Source: Pollutimonas sp036675955 (lineage in GTDB: Bacteria; Pseudomonadota; Gammaproteobacteria; Burkholderiales; Burkholderiaceae_B). Taken from it: a stretch of DNA of 13,662 nucleotides. Where the stretch lies: contig JAKFDW010000019.1 in the NCBI GenBank assembly GCA_036675955.1, forward strand, positions 1 through 13,662. Reading direction: 5' to 3'. The notes under the pieces were generated by a model, which saw only the letters and a list, made by a program, of their open reading frames with translations, was not told where the DNA came from and made no database searches. The position numbers were made by a program, and so were the translations under genes. This document shows, one piece after another, positions 6,732 to 13,456 of this stretch (position 1 is the stretch's first letter; every line of letters begins with the position of its first letter).

Positions 6732-8201
6732 TTAGCATGGCTCGCAAGCTCCAAGCGCCTTTGCTGCGGCCGTATGCATAGGGATCGATAAGCCCGAACG
6801 GCTGGTGGCGACGGATATCTGCGCGCTCTGGGCGCTCCCAAGCGCAGAGTAATCTCGCCCTGGTTCGAATATCATGCGTGTCAGTGAGGTGATCTCGGCG
6901 TCGGAGAGTGAGTCATCAGTCAAGAGAATTGCTGCGGTTGCGATGGTCCTGATATCTTGAGCCTGACCGGGATAAGTTCCTTTGGCGATGAGGTAGGGAA
7001 AGTAACCTCTTCTCGTTGCAGTCAGTGTGGCGACGGCAGCGTCGGACAGCGGCAGCATCCGCAAGGGCACATCTACCAACGAGTCGCGCACGATATCGGC
7101 GGGTGTGCCGATAACCTGCAAGACGGCGTCGGTTTCATCCTTTTGAAGCGCTAGCAATGCTGCGTTGATGCCGAGTGATTGCGCCGAAATATCCTGGAGC
7201 GCGAGGCCGTGCGCTTCCAGCATACGCAATGCGGTAATGCGCGACGCCGAACCCGCTTCACCGATCGCTACGCGTTTGCCTCGCAGGTCGGCAATAGAAG
7301 TCAGCGTGTCGGCGGCGCGGATGAGCACATGCATAGGTTCGGGGTACAGGCTGGCAATGGCGCGAAGTTCACTATGTGGGCCTTGGCCTGCGAAGGAGCC
7401 CGTTCCTTCATAGGCGTCCAGGGCGGCGTCCCCTTGGGCCAGCGCGACCGAGACCTTTCCCGAACGCAGCAGGTGCAGATTCTCTTCGCCGCCGCGCGTA
7501 ATCAGGGGTATGCCACGCGTGCTGCGTTCACTGAACAATGCGCGCGCTACACGTAGGTACTGCCCATGCTCTGCTCCTGCCGCGATGGCGTAGCCATTCG
7601 AGACACGCGCCAGCCGCGCGCGTATGCTGGCCTGTGCGGCGGCAAGCTCTTCTTCGATGGCGGCATGTTGTGCAGGCGATGTGTCTCGCGGAAATGCATC
7701 GACGAGCTTACGTATGGCGGTAAGTATCGCTCCGGTGTTATCCGTAGTGCCCGTGGAGAGCGAGGGCGCTATTTGCGGCTGGTATCCAGCAGGCACGACG
7801 GGAACCCATTGCTGATCATCGAGCCGGTACCGGGCTGTTCCATGGGCGCGAATCACGTCTCCTTTCTTGTTCCCCCCAGAGGTGATTCCCTCGATGCCCC
7901 GGGGAGCGGCGCCCAGCGCAGAGATTAGCCCGGCGATGCCCGGCGCGTTCCAGGCGCCGAAATCAATATCCCGGACGAGTTTGAATTCTGCATCAAAGTA
8001 GACGATGCGCCGATTCTCGCCTTTGGGGGCCTTAGTGTCGGCCTGTGAGCCCCGCCGTTCCAGATTTGCAAATTCGAGGACGCCGTCAGGCAAGGCATGT
8101 TCAAGGCGTTCGCTGATGCCGGCGCGCAGGGTGTCGGTGTCGGGGCCGGCATGGCAAGCAGTAAGGAGTGCAAGGAATAAGCAAGCAAGAGTGGCACGCA
8201 T
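6732..8201 (-). CDS. TAXI-family substrate-binding lipoprotein with extra N-terminal domain, coupled to gltS
   Basis: This is a predicted periplasm-facing solute-binding lipoprotein. The N-terminus has a short signal with lipobox LLTAC and lipid-bearing Cys16. Residues about 20-145 form an additional domain I do not recognise, and a helical stretch (about 155-198) links it to the TAXI/NMT1-like domain (about 200-489). The TAXI domain shows RGGEENLHLLRSGKVSVAL, ASLYPEPMHVLIRAADT, LRGKRVAIGEAGSAS and a DETDAVLQV stretch in family order. Typical TAXI receptors are about 320 aa; this one is 489. At least one TAXI protein of known structure (from Thermus) bound glutamate/glutamine, which fits the gltS neighbour. 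The ATG at 8201 is preferred over the in-frame TTG at 8207: GGAGG (8208-8212) lies six bases upstream and is embedded in the last codons of gltS, just two bases away. The protein ends in CEPC (Cys486, Cys489), the only cysteines besides Cys16 in the mature chain. No TRAP membrane genes are nearby. Confidence 0.85.
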   Translation of the reverse strand: MRATLACLFLALLTACHAGPDTDTLRAGISERLEHALPDGVLEFANLERRGSQADTKAPKGENRRIVYFDAEFKLVRDIDFGAWNAPGIAGLISALGAAPRGIEGITSGGNKKGDVIRAHGTARYRLDDQQWVPVVPAGYQPQIAPSLSTGTTDNTGAILTAIRKLVDAFPRDTSPAQHAAIEEELAAAQASIRARLARVSNGYAIAAGAEHGQYLRVARALFSERSTRGIPLITRGGEENLHLLRSGKVSVALAQGDAALDAYEGTGSFAGQGPHSELRAIASLYPEPMHVLIRAADTLTSIADLRGKRVAIGEAGSASRITALRMLEAHGLALQDISAQSLGINAALLALQKDETDAVLQVIGTPADIVRDSLVDVPLRMLPLSDAAVATLTATRRGYFPYLIAKGTYPGQAQDIRTIATAAILLTDDSLSDAEITSLTRMIFEPGRDYSALGSAQSAQISVATSRSGLSIPMHTAAAKALGACEPC

Positions 8202-8203
8202 CG

Positions 8204-9391
8204 TCAACCTCCGATGAAAGGCAGAGCCAGCACGGCAGTCAGGATGAATGCATTCATAATGTCTACGAAGAAGGCGCCGGCCAGGGGGACGATCAAATAA
8301 CTGGTGGGTGCCGGCCCGTGCTTGGCTGTGATGGCTTGCATGTTTGCCATGGCGGTTGCCGTTGATCCCATGTTGAAGCCAACAAATGCCGCCGATGTGA
8401 CAGCGGCTTCGTAATTGCGTCCCATGAAACGAAAACAGACGAATACAACATATAGGAAGATGAGTACTACCTGGGCGATGATAATTAACAGGAATGGGCC
8501 GGCGGAAAGTGCCACTTCAACCAGGTTCAGCGTCATCATGGTCATGACCAGGAATAACGATAAACAGATATTCGATATGAGATCTGCGGATCGGTCGTCG
8601 AATCGGGCGCCCAATAGCGGAAGCAGGTTGCGAATAGCGATGCCAATAAGCATGCACCATAAGAAAGCGGGAATAGTGATGGAGCCACCGGAGAAACGGA
8701 CGGCCAGCCATTGGCCGGCTATCAAGGCGGTGAATATGCCCGCCAGCGCTCCCAGGACTGAAACTGTGCTGAGAGGTGCAGCTTTCTCGAGTTCATGCGA
8801 TCCGGCGGTGTCTTCCGCGGATGAATGCAGCTTGTAGCGGTTGATGAGGTATTGAGCGATGGGCCCCCCGATGATACCTCCGACGATCAATCCTAGCGTA
8901 GCGACGGTCATTGTCAGGTCCATGACCATTTGCAAGTTGTTCACCTCGGCGAAGCGGTCAGCGTAGGCCGCCCCTGTGCCATGGCCGCCGACAAGAGTGA
9001 TCGAGCCGGCCACCAGACCAAAGATAGGATGCAGGTCAAGCAGAGTAGCTATGCCCACACCCACCACATTCTGCAGCACGATGAAAGGAAGGAGCACTAT
9101 GAGGAAAATCAGAAGCGCCTTACCGCCGCGCTTCAGCATGCGCAAATCGGCACATAGGCCGACGCCGCTGAAAAACATAAGGAGAAAGATGGGCTTTATG
9201 GGCTGCTCAAACTTGATTTGAAAATCTGCAGTGGCAAAAGCGATGGCAGCCAGCACGGCAAAAAGCAGTCCCCCCGTGATAGGGTCTGGAATATTGTAGC
9301 GAGACAGTACAGATATTTTTCTGTTGACCAGTGTGCCAATAAGCAGCATGCCTATGGCTGCCAAAAGGGATGCGAGAGGATCAAGGCTCAT
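8204..9391 (-). CDS. gltS: Sodium/glutamate symporter family protein (GltS, ESS family)
   Basis: This inner-membrane Na+-coupled glutamate symporter of the ESS family has 395 residues, close to E. coli GltS (about 401). Family marks are the N-terminal YNIPDPITGG stretch (32-41), the re-entrant-loop motif GGHGTGAA (135-142) and the second-half counterpart GFNMGST (338-344). Two hydrophobic halves of about five segments each are joined by a polar linker (about 183-208), in keeping with the inverted-repeat fold. The start ATG has only a weak purine stretch upstream (AGAG), but the N-terminus aligns well with the family. Its stop codon lies two bases before the start of the TAXI lipoprotein, whose ribosome binding site is inside gltS, so the two are almost certainly co-translated. 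The substrate is probably glutamate or another small acid. A changed substrate is possible because of the linked binding protein. Confidence 0.92.
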   Translation of the reverse strand: MSLDPLASLLAAIGMLLIGTLVNRKISVLSRYNIPDPITGGLLFAVLAAIAFATADFQIKFEQPIKPIFLLMFFSGVGLCADLRMLKRGGKALLIFLIVLLPFIVLQNVVGVGIATLLDLHPIFGLVAGSITLVGGHGTGAAYADRFAEVNNLQMVMDLTMTVATLGLIVGGIIGGPIAQYLINRYKLHSSAEDTAGSHELEKAAPLSTVSVLGALAGIFTALIAGQWLAVRFSGGSITIPAFLWCMLIGIAIRNLLPLLGARFDDRSADLISNICLSLFLVMTMMTLNLVEVALSAGPFLLIIIAQVVLIFLYVVFVCFRFMGRNYEAAVTSAAFVGFNMGSTATAMANMQAITAKHGPAPTSYLIVPLAGAFFVDIMNAFILTAVLALPFIGG

Positions 9392-9485
9392 TGTTTTGGC
9401 TCTAAAAGCGGTAACGTCATGGGCAATTTTCGATCAGTCGCGGTGCAGGCATGGAAGGCGCTGCAGCAATGCTAGATTAACACGC

Positions 9486-9500
9486 GCGGCCGCCGGCCGC
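9486..9500. terminator. GC-rich inverted repeat after the DUF899 gene, possible weak terminator
   Basis: GCGGCCG (9486-9492) and CGGCCGC (9494-9500) are perfect inverted arms around a single C. As RNA this could fold as a 5-bp all-GC stem with a 5-nt loop, 34 bp downstream of the DUF899 stop codon. There is no proper T run after it on that strand, so termination would be weak. It lies between DUF899 and gltS and could instead be an incidental NotI-like GC motif. Confidence 0.3.
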
Positions 9501-9534
9501 CGATGTTCTTGCGCTGCACCGGATCGGGCAGGAA

Positions 9535-10329
9535 TCAGGGTTTCGTGCCCGCATTGCGGTTCCGGAACGCCGCCTCGCCGGCATCCGATACCTCGACCCA
9601 CTTCTTGTCGGGTGCTGCGCCCGCGACGTAGCTGTCGTGCCAGTTCCACCATTTGTAGGCAGGAGTTTGAGGATAGCCTTCGGGTGAGTCTTCCCAGAGT
9701 TCCTGGCGGCCCAACGGCGTGATGTCGAGGTAGTTCCAGGTGCTTCCCATCTGCTCGTCGCCGCGGTTATTGGTGAAGTAGCTGCGGAACACGCGGTCGC
9801 CGTCGCGGATGAATACATTCGTGCCGTGCCACTCATCCACGCCGAAGTCGGCGTCGAAACTGTCCGTGAGGGTGAACCACGGCATCTCCCAGCCCATCCT
9901 CGCCTTCAGTCGCCCGATGTCCGCCTGAGGCGCACGCGATACGAAGACCAGGGTGGTGTCGCGCGCGTTCAGGTGGGCCAGATGGGCGACTTGATCGGCC
10001 ACCATGGAGCAGCCGCGGCAGGCATGGTCGGGCCAGCCGAACACCCCAGGCTCGAAGAAGGCGCGGTAGACGATCAACTGACGACGGCCGTCGAACAGAT
10101 CCTGCAGGTTTGCCTTGCCTTCAGGGCCCTCGAAGGCATAGTCCACGTCTACGGCCATCCATGGCATTCGCCGGCGCTCCGCGGCCAGGGCGTCGCGGGC
10201 GCGGGTCAGGGCCTTCTCCTTGATGAGCAATTGATCGCGGGCGGACTCCCACTCCTGTCGGGGCACCACCGGTGGTATATGCATGGCAGGCTGGCCGCCT
10301 TGCCGCTCGTTTTCGCTTGATGTAGTCAT
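9535..10329 (-). CDS. DUF899 family thioredoxin-like protein
   Basis: This cytoplasmic protein of 264 residues belongs to the DUF899 (thioredoxin-fold) family. Its reaction is not established. Visible family features are the helical N-terminus LLIKEKALTRARDALAAERR, the PWMAVDVDYAFEGPEGK strand-turn region, LQDLFDGRRQLIVYRAFFEP, a DHACRGCSMVADQ segment with a Cys pair in CRGC that resembles a redox or metal site, and FVSRAP followed by GWEMPWFT. I chose the ATG at 10329 because GGAGG (10340-10344) lies ten bases upstream and family members start near here. The open frame to 10449 has no family-like sequence. It is transcribed divergently from the PQQ-dehydrogenase gene across a 157-bp region, which may mean shared control. 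No signal peptide is seen. Confidence 0.88.
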   Translation of the reverse strand: MTTSSENERQGGQPAMHIPPVVPRQEWESARDQLLIKEKALTRARDALAAERRRMPWMAVDVDYAFEGPEGKANLQDLFDGRRQLIVYRAFFEPGVFGWPDHACRGCSMVADQVAHLAHLNARDTTLVFVSRAPQADIGRLKARMGWEMPWFTLTDSFDADFGVDEWHGTNVFIRDGDRVFRSYFTNNRGDEQMGSTWNYLDITPLGRQELWEDSPEGYPQTPAYKWWNWHDSYVAGAAPDKKWVEVSDAGEAAFRNRNAGTKP

Positions 10330-10396
10330 GGCTTTGAAACCTCCCGAGTAGGTGGATTCCTGCGGAATTGTATTGCTGTAACAAGTACTTACGACA

Positions 10397-10414
10397 TATT
10401 GACGCTGGTCAATA
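10397..10414. promoter_or_regulatory. Inverted repeat TATTGAC-N4-GTCAATA, candidate operator in divergent region
   Basis: Two perfect 7-bp arms flank GCTG, giving an 18-bp dyad between the divergent DUF899 and dehydrogenase genes. Its right arm overlaps the proposed -35 element of the dehydrogenase promoter, so a bound dimeric regulator would block RNA polymerase. The symmetry is seen directly; the regulator is unknown. An 8-bp palindrome, AAGTACTT, lies nearby at 10383-10390. Confidence 0.5.
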
Positions 10415-10434
10415 GGGAAGACGGAAGATAGAAT
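10406..10434 (+). promoter_or_regulatory. Candidate sigma-70 promoter for the dehydrogenase-cytochrome operon
   Basis: TGGTCA (10406-10411, four of six matches to TTGACA) is followed after 17 bp by TAGAAT (10429-10434, five of six matches to TATAAT). Transcription would begin near 10441, giving a leader of about 45 nt before the TTG start codon. This was read by eye and has not been scored. Confidence 0.45.
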
Positions 10435-10486
10435 CAGCAATGCTTGCAAGGCATACTGATTTTAAAACTACAAACCGGAGACAACC

Positions 10487-11701
10487 TTGAAAAAAATGCC
10501 ATCTTTGGGGCGCGTTACGCTTGCCCTCACGTTCGCCGCCGCAACTTCGACATCCTGGGCGCAAACGCCGCCGGCACCAGCATGGAAGCAGGGCATGCCA
10601 GACAGCATGGCCGCGTCCACCCTGGCGCCTATGGCCGGCAAGTTGACCGTCACGCCTGCTTCACAAATTCCTATCGACAAACTCAGTATGCCGGAAGGTT
10701 TCAAAGCCGAGATCTGGGCTACCGGTTTGCCGGGCGGCCGCGCCATGACGCGCGGCGACGATGGCAAGATTTACGTCGGTACGCGCGGCCTGGGCCGCGT
10801 GTACGAAGTCACCGACACAGGCAATGCGCGCACCGTGCGCACGGTGGTGGACAAGTTGAATCAACCCGCGGGCGTTGCCTTCAAAGACGGTTCCCTGTAC
10901 GTGATGGCCATAGACAAGGTGTTGCGCTACGACGGCATCGAGAAGAACCCCGCAGTGACGCCAGTGGACCTGACCGCAAAGTTCAACTTGCCTCCCGAGC
11001 AACACCACAATTGGAAATATATCGCCTTCGGCCCCGACGGCAAGCTCTATGTGCCTTTCGGGGCGCCGTGCAATATCTGCGAACTGCCGACCGAGGAATA
11101 TGCGCAGATTCGCCGCTACAACGCCGATGGCTCCGGCATGGAAGTGCTTGCCCGGGGCGTGCGCAACAGTGTCGGCTTTGACTGGCACCCGGCCACCCAG
11201 GAACTGTGGTTCAGCAACCATGGACGCGACTGGATGGGCGATGACGTTCCAAACGATACCTTGAATCGTATCAGCAAGACAGGGTTGAACTTCGGCTTCC
11301 CGTACTGCCATCAGGGCGACGTGGCCGATCCGGACATCAAGAAGCCCAATGCTTGCGAAGGCGTGGAGCAGCCGGTGGCGCTGATGGGCCCCCATGCCGC
11401 CGCTGTAGGGGTTGCGTTCTACACGGGCGAGATGTTTCCGCCTGAATACCGCAATGCCTTGTTCGCTGCACGCAAAGGCTCATGGAACCGCAGCAAGAAA
11501 AGCGGCTTCGACGTGGTCATGGTCAAGGCGGACGCAGACGGCAAGAACGCCAAGGTCGAGCCTTTTCTCACGGGTTTCATGAACGAAGCCGACCAATCCT
11601 TCTGGGGGCGTCCGGCCTATCTCATGCAAATGCCCGACGGCGCCATGCTTGTGTCCGATGAGCAGAACGGCGCCATTTACCGCGTAAGCTACAGCAAGTA
11701 A
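10487..11701 (+). CDS. PQQ-dependent sugar (sorbosone/glucose-type) dehydrogenase, exported
   Basis: This is a predicted periplasmic beta-propeller quinoprotein of the soluble glucose/sorbosone dehydrogenase family, which oxidises a sugar or aldehyde and passes electrons on. The 404 residues start with a signal peptide (basic MKK, hydrophobic core to about residue 23, SWAQ cleavage site). Propeller motifs follow in order: GRAMTRGDDGKIYVGTRG, GVAFKDGSLYVM, the catalytic-His-type segment HHNWKYIAFGPDGKLYVPFG, VRNSVGFDWHPATQELWFSNHGRD split across blades, the NFGFPYCHQGD region, GPHAAAVGVAFY and a terminal GAMLVSDEQNGAIYRVSY. The TTG at 10487 is chosen over the ATG at 10496 because GGAG (10477-10480) is six bases before it and the signal peptide then has its two lysines. 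It is four bases from the downstream cytochrome gene, its probable electron acceptor. The true substrate is unknown. No PQQ synthesis genes are in the window. Confidence 0.88.
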   Translation: MKKMPSLGRVTLALTFAAATSTSWAQTPPAPAWKQGMPDSMAASTLAPMAGKLTVTPASQIPIDKLSMPEGFKAEIWATGLPGGRAMTRGDDGKIYVGTRGLGRVYEVTDTGNARTVRTVVDKLNQPAGVAFKDGSLYVMAIDKVLRYDGIEKNPAVTPVDLTAKFNLPPEQHHNWKYIAFGPDGKLYVPFGAPCNICELPTEEYAQIRRYNADGSGMEVLARGVRNSVGFDWHPATQELWFSNHGRDWMGDDVPNDTLNRISKTGLNFGFPYCHQGDVADPDIKKPNACEGVEQPVALMGPHAAAVGVAFYTGEMFPPEYRNALFAARKGSWNRSKKSGFDVVMVKADADGKNAKVEPFLTGFMNEADQSFWGRPAYLMQMPDGAMLVSDEQNGAIYRVSYSK

Positions 11702-11705
11702 GCGT

Positions 11706-12311
11706 ATGCATTTGCCATTCAATTCCGGGGCTGCGGTCTCGTGGTGGAAGGCGGCCCTGCTGGCCGCTTTCTTCGGCGGCTTGACGCCCTGGGTGCAGGC
11801 GCAAAGCGTAAGCGACAAGCTGATGCTTTGCGCCGCCTGTCACGGCGCCGACGGCAATTCCCAACAGAAGGGTGTGCCGTCATTGGCGAGCCAGCCCAAG
11901 ATATTCATCGAGAACCAACTGGTGATGATACGGGAGGGCATGCGCGACATTCCCGCTATGCAGGGTGCGCTGGACGGCCTGACCGACGAGGAAATCACCT
12001 CGATGGCCGCCCATTACGCGGCCTTGCCGCTGAAAGAACCGCCTGCGGACCGCCAGGAAGCGCTGTACGTTCGCGGTGAAAAGCTCGCGCAAGAGATGCG
12101 CTGCAGTACTTGCCATCTGCCCGGCTACACGGGCCGCGAGCAAATGCCAAGGCTGGCTGGTCAGCGCGAGGACTATCTGTTGCATAGCATGCGGCAATTC
12201 ACGTCGAACCAGGCGGTGGGACGCGACACCATCATGGCGGCGGCACTGTATGGCGTCAGCGATGACGACATCAAGGCGCTGGCGCATTTCTTGTCGCGAA
12301 CCACGCCTTGA
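11706..12311 (+). CDS. Diheme c-type cytochrome, periplasmic
   Basis: This is an exported electron carrier of 201 residues with two cytochrome c domains of the c4 or c553 type. The N-terminus (about residues 1-33) is a signal peptide with hydrophobic core KAALLAAFFGGL and cleavage after QAQ. Heme site one is CAACH (C42, C45, H46), with Met85 a candidate axial ligand. Heme site two is CSTCH (C133, C136, H137), with Met177 a candidate ligand. Each domain ends in the usual DEEI/DDDI...A-x-(H/F) helix (GLTDEEITSMAAHYA and GVSDDDIKALAHFL). The start lies four bases after the dehydrogenase stop, indicating an operon and suggesting that this protein takes electrons from the quinoprotein and hands them to a terminal oxidase. 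The ribosome binding site is poor, consistent with translational coupling. Confidence 0.92.
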   Translation: MHLPFNSGAAVSWWKAALLAAFFGGLTPWVQAQSVSDKLMLCAACHGADGNSQQKGVPSLASQPKIFIENQLVMIREGMRDIPAMQGALDGLTDEEITSMAAHYAALPLKEPPADRQEALYVRGEKLAQEMRCSTCHLPGYTGREQMPRLAGQREDYLLHSMRQFTSNQAVGRDTIMAAALYGVSDDDIKALAHFLSRTTP

Positions 12312-12379
12312 CGCCGAAAATAGTCGGCATGAATCTTGCACCAACCTGGCATTATCCGATCCGTTGGAGTTGTCGATTC

Positions 12380-13444
12380 ATGCAAGCCCCTGGCCAGCTA
12401 TTGAAGCGGATACGCGCAAGCCTTCAACAAGACGAAGTGCGTATCCCGATACAGACAGCCTCCGCTGTTCTTTTGGCGTACTTTGCAACCAGCTTCATGG
12501 ACCGGGAAAATATCTCGTGGGGGGTGTTTTCGGCGCTTTTTGTCGTCCAGGCCAGCATAGGCGGGACCATAAGTGCTGCGCTGGGGCGTATTGCCGGTGC
12601 AATCCTGGGGGCGATCATCGCCGTTGTTCTCGTGATGCTGTTCGGGAAGATGGCCTGGGGCACCCTTATTGCGTTGCTGGTGGGCGTAGGCCTCATGAGC
12701 TTTCTCACGGCGAAATGGCCGTTGCTGGCATATGGGCTGGTCACTGTCACCATCATCGCCGTCGCGCCGGACTTTTACGTCGTGGAAGGCGCATTCAGGA
12801 AGGTGCTGGCGATTGCCATCGGGTCCACCTGCGGGATGGTGGCGGCCTTTGCTGTGTTTCCGGTGCTCGCCCGGCGCACCGAGCAGGAGTATCTGGCGGC
12901 GGCGCTGCGCAGTTGCGGCGCTTACACGCTTGAATGCACGACATGCCTGGTCGGCGACAAAGCGAAGAAAGATAAAAAGGACCAGGATGTCATACAACAG
13001 TCAATTGAACGGGCCCGCCTCATGGCGCGCGAAGCGCGCATCGAGGATAAGACGCCGACCATGGGGTTCAGTCCCTTTTCACGAACGCTGCTCCCGGAGA
13101 TCGAGCGTTTCGGCTATACGTTGACCCTGGTCGATCGCTTCAGTGATACGCCGATTTCGGAAGGGCTGTGCCGCGTCCACAAGGAAGCGCTACTGGAACT
13201 GGCCGGCACAGTGAAGACCTGTCTGGACAAAATTGCCGATGCGGTGGAGGCCGGTGTAGCGTGCGAGGAAATCGACGATGCCTGGGAGGCCTACAGGGCG
13301 TTCTCCGAGCGCGTGGATGAGTCCGTCCAGCATGAACAGCTTTCTATCCAGGATAAAGAACGCATGATGTCAATAAAAGGCGCGTACGGCTCTGTTCTTG
13401 CCAACATGACGGAGCTGGTCCGCCAGGTGCAGGGCCGGGAATGA
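12380..13444 (+). CDS. FUSC family inner-membrane protein (half-length, aromatic acid exporter-like)
   Basis: This is a membrane protein of the fusaric-acid-resistance (FUSC/AaeB-like) group, thought to export aromatic or other organic acids. From the chosen start it has 354 residues: six closely packed hydrophobic segments at about 24-40, 46-62, 65-88, 93-111, 115-133 and 141-162, then a soluble, largely helical C-terminal half. Full AaeB-type exporters are about 650 aa with two such halves; this is one unit and may act as a dimer. The frame is open from a TTG at 12308 that overlaps the cytochrome stop. I prefer the ATG at 12380 because GGAG (12366-12369) is ten bases upstream and the extra 24 residues do not look family-like. 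An ATG at 12329 has no ribosome site. It may be co-transcribed with the cytochrome gene, but a functional link is not evident. Confidence 0.82.
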   Translation: MQAPGQLLKRIRASLQQDEVRIPIQTASAVLLAYFATSFMDRENISWGVFSALFVVQASIGGTISAALGRIAGAILGAIIAVVLVMLFGKMAWGTLIALLVGVGLMSFLTAKWPLLAYGLVTVTIIAVAPDFYVVEGAFRKVLAIAIGSTCGMVAAFAVFPVLARRTEQEYLAAALRSCGAYTLECTTCLVGDKAKKDKKDQDVIQQSIERARLMAREARIEDKTPTMGFSPFSRTLLPEIERFGYTLTLVDRFSDTPISEGLCRVHKEALLELAGTVKTCLDKIADAVEAGVACEEIDDAWEAYRAFSERVDESVQHEQLSIQDKERMMSIKGAYGSVLANMTELVRQVQGRE

Positions 13445-13456
13445 TGATGACGCGAA

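Noticed and set aside
8202..8207. TTG at 8207 as the start of the TAXI lipoprotein, overlapping the gltS stop
   Set aside because: The ATG at 8201 has better spacing from GGAGG (six bases) and gives a standard lipoprotein signal.
10330..10449. Upstream extension of the DUF899 protein to 304 aa
   Set aside because: The added 40 residues lack family character, cross the divergent promoter region, and a GGAGG site precedes the ATG at 10329.
12076..12933. 285-aa open frame on the plus strand
   Set aside because: It is out of frame with, and overlaps, the diheme cytochrome and FUSC genes, and has a biased Arg/Cys-rich composition typical of a shadow frame.
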